Source of the DNA: Phragmites australis
Taxonomy: Eukaryota; Streptophyta; Magnoliopsida; Poales; Poaceae
DNA: 64,000 nt
Assembly: GCF_958298935.1 (NCBI RefSeq)
Contig: NC_084924.1
Location: 5,208,001-5,272,000 of the forward strand
Direction: 5' to 3'
Each line of letters opens with the position of its first letter. Position 1 is the stretch's first letter. The position numbers were made by a program, and so were the translations under genes. Under the pieces are notes generated by a model that did not search any database, was not told where the DNA came from, and saw only the letters and a program-made list of their open reading frames with translations. This document shows, one piece after another, positions 58,447 through 64,000 of the stretch.

Positions 58447-58937
58447 GATGCGCCGACCTCGACATATCCTGAATGGGAAAGAGGGGACGCGAATGCCCAG
58501 GTGCCACGGAGAAAGGCGTAATCATTTCATTTTGGCGAAGTGACAGGGGCGGTGGAGGAAGGCGGCGTGCATTCGACCACCAGCCGCTGCGGAAGCTTCG
58601 GGGTGCTCTGAAAAGGGCCCACCGGACAGCCTCAGAGGTGCCCGGTGCGCCCACCCTGTCTTGTTCTCCTGCCAGGGCAGGGTGGCAGGCCGAGCGCTTC
58701 GATTCTGGCGACGTTATCCCGAGGCGCGCAGGCGAAAACGGGACGGGACCCGTGCATTTAATGGACCCACGCCCCCCTGCCATTGCATGGCAGGGTCTGA
58801 CACTGGGGCGTGGGCAGCCGAGAATGTCAGGATGTCAGAATGTCAGGCCACGCGCGCCTATTAAATGCGGCATCGGGCCCTTGACTGGATGACACCCTGA
58901 CGACGGGGCCCTTCAAGTCTTTGAACGAGCTTGCGCG

Positions 58938-59440
58938 AACCTTCGGGGGACCGAGTCCTCGGGGGCTGCCACGTGCAGCCCCGAGCACTCTCTCCCGAGC
59001 ACTTCAGCGGGACCTTCGGGGCACCGAGTCCTCGGGGGCTGCCACGTGCAGCCCCGAGCACTCTCTCCCGAGCACTTCAGCGGGACCTTCGGGGCACCGA
59101 GTCCTCGGGGGCTGCCACGTGCAGCCCCGAGCACTCTCTCCCGAGCACTTCAGCGGGACCTTCGGGGCACCGAGTCCTCGGGGGCTGCCACGTGCAGCCC
59201 CGAGCACTCTCTCCCGAGCACTTCAGCGGGACCTTCGGGGCACCGAGTCCTCGGGGGCTGCCACGTGCAGCCCCGAGCACTCTCTCCCGAGCACTTCAGC
59301 GGGACCTTCGGGGCACCGAGTCCTCGGGGGCTGCCACGTGCAGCCCCGAGCACTCTCTCCCGAGCACTTCAGCGGGACCTTCGGGGCACCGAGTCCTCGG
59401 GGGCTGCCACGTGCAGCCCCGAGCACTCTCTCCCGAGCAC
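58938..59440 (-). repeat. 73-bp tandem array with seven G-box copies in the LTR U3
   Basis: The core 'gggggctgccacgtgcagcc' recurs every 73 bp. CACGTG is at 58,970, 59,043, 59,116, 59,189, 59,262, 59,335 and 59,408. The six full units are almost identical. The arms ctcgggggctgc and gcagccccgag pair around 'cacgt', so each unit can form a strong hairpin. The same repeat, with four older copies, occurs in the solo LTR at 5.8 kb. The array makes long spurious open frames in several phases. Confidence 0.95.
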
Positions 59441-59538
59441 TCTGTTTCTACCTATCTTGCAGGGTGGTGATATGTGGTGGACGGCCGGTCTGGCCTCGGG
59501 ACTTAGGGACCCCTGGTTCTAAATACACCGACAGCATG

Positions 59539-60415
59539 CTTTTCAGAATTTAACATCGAGGCTGCAAACTTCTTCATTTCATATCACCGTCAGTTACTAT
59601 GGACTATTTTGCCTCTTTCTTCTTCCCTCACCCCTTCTCTCCTCTTTTTTCTCCCATTCCAAACCAGCTCTGCCAGCTCTCACCAGCAGCGAGCAGCGCC
59701 CAATCGGCTCGACCTAGGGGTCCGAAGGAGTAGCATGCCGTGAAAAATCCATTTGGTTGGGGCTTGGCCATAAGTGGCTAACGGCGAGCATCGAGGGCGG
59801 CGGTGGGTCGCTCATGCGGACAGGCATGCCCATGTCGGGTCGGAGAAAAAGCGACCTACACAAAAGGAGGAGGGCGAGGGGAAGCTCACCGTGCTCTCAA
59901 TCAGTCAGGGAAGGTTGTGGCACGGTGGCACGTCGGTGATGGGTGGAATAGAGTCGCTGGATTTGGGGAAGAGGTTCGGTCCGATGAAGAAGAGGACGAA
60001 TCAGGTTGGGGAAACAGTGGAGAGCGTCGAGTAGACCACTCCAAGGCTTCACACAGCCAAGCTATGGAGGGACGGGACTCAGGCATGACAGATTTTGCTC
60101 GAAGGCGTAGGATTTGACCAAGGGTGGCGCGTGTTGCTCTGGTCGGCGGTAGCAAACCAAGGACAAGAGCTTGAGCTCCTATTAGCTGAGCGCCCCTCCC
60201 TCCCGTGCGCGAGCAAAGGAGATGAGCCCTCGCAAACCATGGCAAACAAAGGAGCTCCATGTCGGAACAGGAGGAGAAAGGAGAGAGAGGAGGTGGAGGA
60301 AGAAGAAATAGACAAAATAGTCCACAATAGTAGGGAATAAAGAAATTCGCAAGAAACATGCAAATTAAGCGTTAAATTCTGAAATATCTGACTTTGGGTT
60401 TCAGTTGCACCCATT
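59539..60415. other. Flanking DNA, no gene supported
   Basis: Overlapping frames on both strands (59,757-60,426) are composition-driven and lack motifs. It is the continuation of the sequence interrupted by the retrotransposon. Confidence 0.4.
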
Positions 60416-60950
60416 GTTAGGCCCAAACATGGTCAAATGGGCCGTTCGTGCCGGTCCGGCACAGGCCCAACTCGGTACGGCCCGACTACGGCACGGCTCA
60501 TCTACAGTAACGGGCCGTGCTGTGCCAGCCCGCGTGCCTTCCCCTCGGCCCACGGCACGGCCCGTCGGTGACCGTGCCGTGCCGGGCCGGTCGGCCCGAC
60601 GGACCGAAATAGATAAAAAATATAAAAAAAATGAAAAAATACATAAAAAATATATAGAAAATAGATAAAAAATATAAAATAGATAAAAAAATATTTAAAA
60701 ATAGATAAAAAAATATTTAAAAATAGCTAAAAAAATTAAAAATATAAATAAAAAATAGAAAATAGTGCCGGACCGGACCGTGCCGGGTCGTGCCGGCCTG
60801 GGCTGGACCGTGCCCGTGCCGGCCCGTCGTGCCGCGCGCTCGGCCCAGGCACGGCCCGTAGCGTCGTGTCGTGTCTGGGCCGTGCCTACAGTGCCGTGTC
60901 TCGAATCGGTCCAATAGACACGATCTATTTAAACGTCTTTAGTTAGGCCA
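60416..60950. mobile_element. Small non-autonomous DNA-transposon-like repeat (possibly hAT) with GC-rich arms and AT-rich centre
   Basis: Arms at about 60,440-60,605 and 60,765-60,905 are built from 'gccgtgcc', 'ggcacggc' and 'ggcccg' words in both orientations and can pair with each other. Between them lies about 160 bp of nearly pure A/T made of 'atagataaaaaatat' units. 'taggcccaaacatgg' (left) and the complement of 'ttaggccaatctcatgg' (right) may be the ends. Repeats of this style are common in grasses; the hAT assignment is a guess. Confidence 0.4.
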
Positions 60951-61539
60951 ATCTCATGGACGATGCACGCATTGTGGCGCCGTAACGGCTACAACATCGC
61001 GCAGGTAACTTTATCTTGGTCTGGTTCGTGACCCAGACCCAGCAACAAACCGTATCGTTTGGTTTTTGAACCTTGCTAGGCTCCCACATACATGATTACA
61101 CATCATGAGACACTGAAGTATATGATGCACATAATATAAGGAAACGATTGCTGCTACCTGTTAGTGGCAACATGAAACCTTGATAGGCCAAAAGAGTTAA
61201 GTCGCGATATGTTTTATGAAGGCGTGGAAGAAACTAAAGTACTAGAAGTTATATTGCATTGCACTGGCGGTCATGAGGTCATCTGATGAACAAAAGAAAC
61301 CCAATCTAACTATTAGCATTTGGCCTAATTCTCAGCTAAAAACAAAGAATGCACCTATATACACATTGCATAGATCAACTCAACAATCAGAACTAGACAA
61401 CCACAAACATGCCAAGACAACTGGAACTAGACTAGATAGCTTCTTCAGAAGAGTCGATTGCTCAGAGGGAACCAAGCAAAGCCGCCAGAATTTGCTATTG
61501 CGCCTACTTTCTTCAGTTAGTGGGGTTAGAGTAGTCTAA
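60951..61539 (-). other. 3' flank of the QWRF gene
   Basis: This is downstream of the stop codon at 61,540 on the minus strand and must include the 3' UTR. No clear AATAAA was fixed, and nothing else is seen. Confidence 0.4.
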
Positions 61540-63618
61540 CTAGGAATGCTTGGACCTCCTATGAGTTGTCTGTACTCTCTGCCCTTCTAGGCTACAGTAT
61601 TTGACCTGTTTCAACAGAATAACCAGGACGTACAAATTAGAAGAGCTATTGTAAGCGCATAGATCAGAACTGAACATGGGTGGATCATACTGCTTACATG
61701 CATTGTTCCAAGTGTGGACAGCAATTCTCTAGACTGCTCCATTAAAGTGCGCTCTTCAGTAGCAACTTTGGCAAGGTCAGAAACCAAAATACTTGTTCCA
61801 GCTAGCTGCAGAAGGACGGATGATTTCAGCCAAACAAAACAACAAATGCAGCATCTCAGAACAAATACTTAACCAAATGTAAGCCGCTTAGAAATTGCTA
61901 TGTGCTATCTTGTTTTTATGCAAGCCTCACAAGGGTTCATAGCTGTAACTTTTTGTGTGGTGATGGCAACGTTTATTACTAAGATGCTTGGAGCTGTGAA
62001 ATGACTTCAATTGTAGGATCATAAATTTAATCCACCCAGAACAGACATAATGAGAATCCAGTTATCCTACAGATAGATCCTCAAGAAGGGAGAAATCTCC
62101 TATGCTTCAGAAGGATGAGAAGGTTGTCAAAGCCATCTGATCTGGGAAATGGTTAGCTGGGATAAGACTAATTGTCGCTAACAGTCTCAAGAAATCCAAC
62201 TACCCATCCAGACCAGACAACCAGGAAAGCCTTCTAATGTAGGGTGCCAGTTCTGTTGGGTAGGGACCACAGTCATAAATTAAGCTGATGTAATGATGGA
62301 CTAGCAACTAGTGACCAAGAAAAAAGGAACAAGAAAGCAATTTAAAGTAAATATCACCTTAGACAGTAAAGTACATATTGAATTTCCTATTGTTTGCATG
62401 ATATCTACTGCAGAGGCAACAGCATTTTTCACATCTTGGATATCAGCCTGCAAGTAAGAAAGCAGTAAGAAGAACCTGAGATTTAATACACAGAAGAAAA
62501 CATGCGAAAACATCGTAGCAAGACAATGTGCTATTTACAACCTTTGCTCCGTCAGTAACAGGAAGGCACAAAATGGTGGCAGTTAGAGCTTCCACAATTC
62601 CAGATAAAGAATCAGCATGCTCCCCCTCTAATAAAGACCATTCTTCCAAATATGCCATCTGCATTGAGCAAATTCGATTGGATTTTTAGAAACAAAGAAA
62701 ATGTGAAAAATGAACTTCTAATGTTAATTCATGACTGGATAATATTGCTAATTGTTAAGTACTATAATCCTTTACAGTTATGTCTAAGGCCCCGCTATAG
62801 AGGCTGCATGCTGGTCTTTCTCCCTTTTCAGCTTTACAGTTATTAAATAGGAAAAGACCATGTGCCATCTATTCAACAGAGGAAAAAGGTATCAAAACAG
62901 CCAGCCTGCTATTACATGATACTAGTGTTATATGAATGAGAAGGTCCAGCGTGCAGCAATTGTGCAGACATAGGAAATACGTATTCAAATGGCCCTGTGC
63001 TTACAGCTAATTGGTTCTACAGTTCTGTCAGAGACCTCTTTTCTTTTTGGCGAAATATTCCCTTGCTTACATGTCTGGCAGCTAAACATATGTTGGAATC
63101 GATCCTGCGAGAGGTGGGTCGTAAGAACACACACACAAGCACACACTGGATATAGGATTTTTCTCGCTGCCAACAGCTTCTGATGTTTATTCAAACATCC
63201 AAAAGGCTATAGCTGTTAACAGCCTCTACTATTGGATTTAGGTCATCCAAAGGTGTGTTACAAGGGGAGGGGGGTCAGTCCAATATATAGGCCAAAAAAA
63301 CTGACCTTACTGTTGCAGAAAGATTAAACTAACTACGCACAACACAAGGATTTACTCTAACAACATAAAGGATAATTTAAGATGATATGATGAACTATCA
63401 TAAATTAAGGCTACTAAAGTTTAACAGAAAAATGACTGAAGATGTGAAAAATCTGGTGAACCTACTTGCACAGAAAAAAACAAATTAATGGTTATTACCT
63501 GTCCCTTTAGAACTGTCATGAGTTTCCAATTGTTTCGGAATAACTGTAGCTGGAACCTCTTAAGAGCAACAGATTTACGCATCCCTAGGGTAGTAATCCA
63601 TGCATCACATAAGTATTT
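61540..63618 (-). CDS. QWRF/DUF566 family protein (AUG8-like), last five exons; 5' part outside the window
   Basis: Five exons on the minus strand are 63,618-63,499, 62,658-62,542, 62,447-62,358, 61,805-61,698 and 61,605-61,540 (stop TAG). All have AG/GT borders and lengths of whole codons (40, 39, 30, 36 and 22 codons with the stop). Joined, they read 'KYLCDAWITTLGMRKSVALK', 'MAYLEEWSLLEGEHADSLSG', 'ADIQDVKNAVASAVDIMQTI', 'SDLAKVATEERTLMEQSREL' and 'VKYCSLEGQRVQ'. This is the conserved C-terminal helical region of plant QWRF-motif proteins (AUG8, EDE1, SCO3 and relatives), which bind microtubules. AUG8 is the augmin subunit that directs microtubule nucleation. The QWRF motif itself should lie in the exon just beyond the right edge. 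No break is seen, so the gene is probably functional. Which paralogue it is cannot be told from this part. Confidence 0.85.
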
Positions 63619-64000
63619 CTGGTAAAAAGGGAAAGGAAGAAAGGTTAACAGACGAGGAAAGAAAGGTTATTGAGGTTCCAAAAATTTGAAGCTGTGGGTT
63701 TCCAACATAGCTGAAAGAAAAGTAAGTGATAAGGTAAAAAGAGGCAGCAATAGCCTTATAAAATATTCTGGTTGACATGAAGTTTTTTCATCTAGAAGTA
63801 TTTTTTATTAAAACTTGGACTTCTAATTAAGCATAAGCCATAGGTTAATAAAAGGGCAAGCCACAGACTTCCATTTGGCCATGAACAGGTGCAGAATTCA
63901 AGCTTACATTCTAAAAACATCATTTTGGCATGCCATCTGATACATCTTGAGCAGTTTAACATATTGATATTTGTTTTTGTTTATAGCTACAACACAAAAA
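63619..64000 (-). other. Intron of the QWRF gene up to the window edge
   Basis: The acceptor AG is at 63,620-63,619 on the minus strand. No further exon with QWRF-family sequence is visible before 64,000, so the preceding exon is outside the window. Confidence 0.6.

Larger units (their letters stand above)
58042..59533 (-). repeat. Right LTR (5' LTR in element sense), 1,492 bp
   Basis: From TGTCGGAGAGTGAACTCCTG to 'ctaaatacaccgaca'. It carries the full 73-bp tandem array in what would be U3 and a minus-strand TATA box at 58,438-58,446. It is followed directly by the target duplication gcatg. Confidence 0.92.
51238..59538 (-). mobile_element. Young non-autonomous LTR retrotransposon carrying an antisense intron-containing gene
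   Basis: The element is 51,243-59,533 (8,291 bp), with a perfect 5-bp target duplication gcatg (51,238-51,242 and 59,534-59,538). The LTRs are 51,243-52,258 and 58,042-59,533. They differ at about three bases plus a 476-bp tandem-array difference. Sense direction is inferred as minus. The LTR TATA boxes read on the minus strand. TGGCGCGCCAGGTAGGGG, a primer-binding-site-like sequence, starts two bases inside the right LTR. A G-rich 'cgggggctac' adjoins the left LTR as a polypurine-tract candidate. The 5.8-kb interior has no recognisable gag, protease, integrase or reverse transcriptase. It is mostly filled by the plus-strand gene 52,780-56,004. The overall layout recalls grass gypsy elements of the Tat/RIRE2 group with antisense extra ORFs; family membership is inferred. 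Confidence 0.9.

Noticed and set aside
58921..59553. A 210-codon open frame and many 67-codon frames on both strands
   Set aside because: Same 73-bp array inside the right LTR; repetitive and composition-driven.
59757..60426. Several frames of 60-152 codons on both strands
   Set aside because: Overlapping in all phases, no motifs, no splice or promoter context.
61605..61805. Reading the fourth QWRF exon through to a downstream TGA, giving a hydrophobic tail
   Set aside because: A gtaagc donor at 61,697 and an acceptor at 61,606 join it to the family-like ending 'VKYCSLEG'; the read-through tail is intronic.
1..64000. CRISPR arrays, bacterial operons, phage genes
   Set aside because: Spliced genes, plant transposons and microsatellites show a plant nuclear genome. 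The 73-bp array has no spacers and lies inside an LTR.
1..64000. tRNA or rRNA genes
   Set aside because: No cloverleaf with A and B boxes or rRNA sequence was recognised by eye. tRNAscan-SE would be decisive.

Overview
This window is nuclear DNA from a grass (Poaceae), most likely a panicoid. The grounds are short GT-AG introns, GC-rich genes with strong codon bias sitting in AT-rich intergenic DNA, Stowaway, CACTA and LTR elements of grass type, and a HOOKLESS1-like gene and a QWRF/DUF566 gene with plant exon structures. Genes are sparse and transposable elements dominate. The species cannot be fixed from the sequence alone.

Layout. 0-18.8 kb is a nest of decayed retroelements. It holds two SIRE-type copia solo LTRs (3.35-4.92 and 14.58-16.42 kb), a solo LTR of a 73-bp-repeat family (5.60-6.99 kb) inside another LTR, a copia fragment with a broken gag (about 9.0-14.4 kb) and a Tekay-like LTR with a long GA tract (to 17.79 kb). 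The nest separates two decayed non-LTR gene pieces (2.2-3.1 and 17.8-18.3 kb). 19.37-23.80 kb is a CACTA-type element split by a roughly 3-kb LTR. 24.5-29.3 kb has two GC-rich blocks without a convincing gene. 29.3-36.4 kb holds a third SIRE-type solo LTR, Stowaway-like MITEs, and a CACTA-like element carrying two exons of a HAD-hydrolase gene (a Pack-CACTA candidate).

The best complete host gene is the three-exon HOOKLESS1-like GNAT gene at 38.44-40.14 kb (402 aa), with a TATA box about 680 bp upstream and no ATG in between. 43-50 kb has exon-like pieces of genes that I could not identify. The right edge (61.5-63.6 kb, minus strand) carries the last five exons of a QWRF/AUG8-like microtubule-associated protein gene, whose 5' part lies outside the window.

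The most interesting object is a young LTR retrotransposon at 51,243-59,533 with a perfect 5-bp target duplication (gcatg). It has no recognisable gag or pol. It carries a 1,048-aa gene with its own TATA box and a 78-bp spliceosomal intron. LTR TATA boxes, a primer-binding-site candidate and the retained intron all indicate that the element's sense strand is minus, so the gene is antisense to it. One LTR carries a seven-copy array of a 73-bp repeat, each copy with a CACGTG (G-box) inside a hairpin-forming inverted repeat. The other LTR has lost the array, although the two LTRs otherwise differ at only about three bases.
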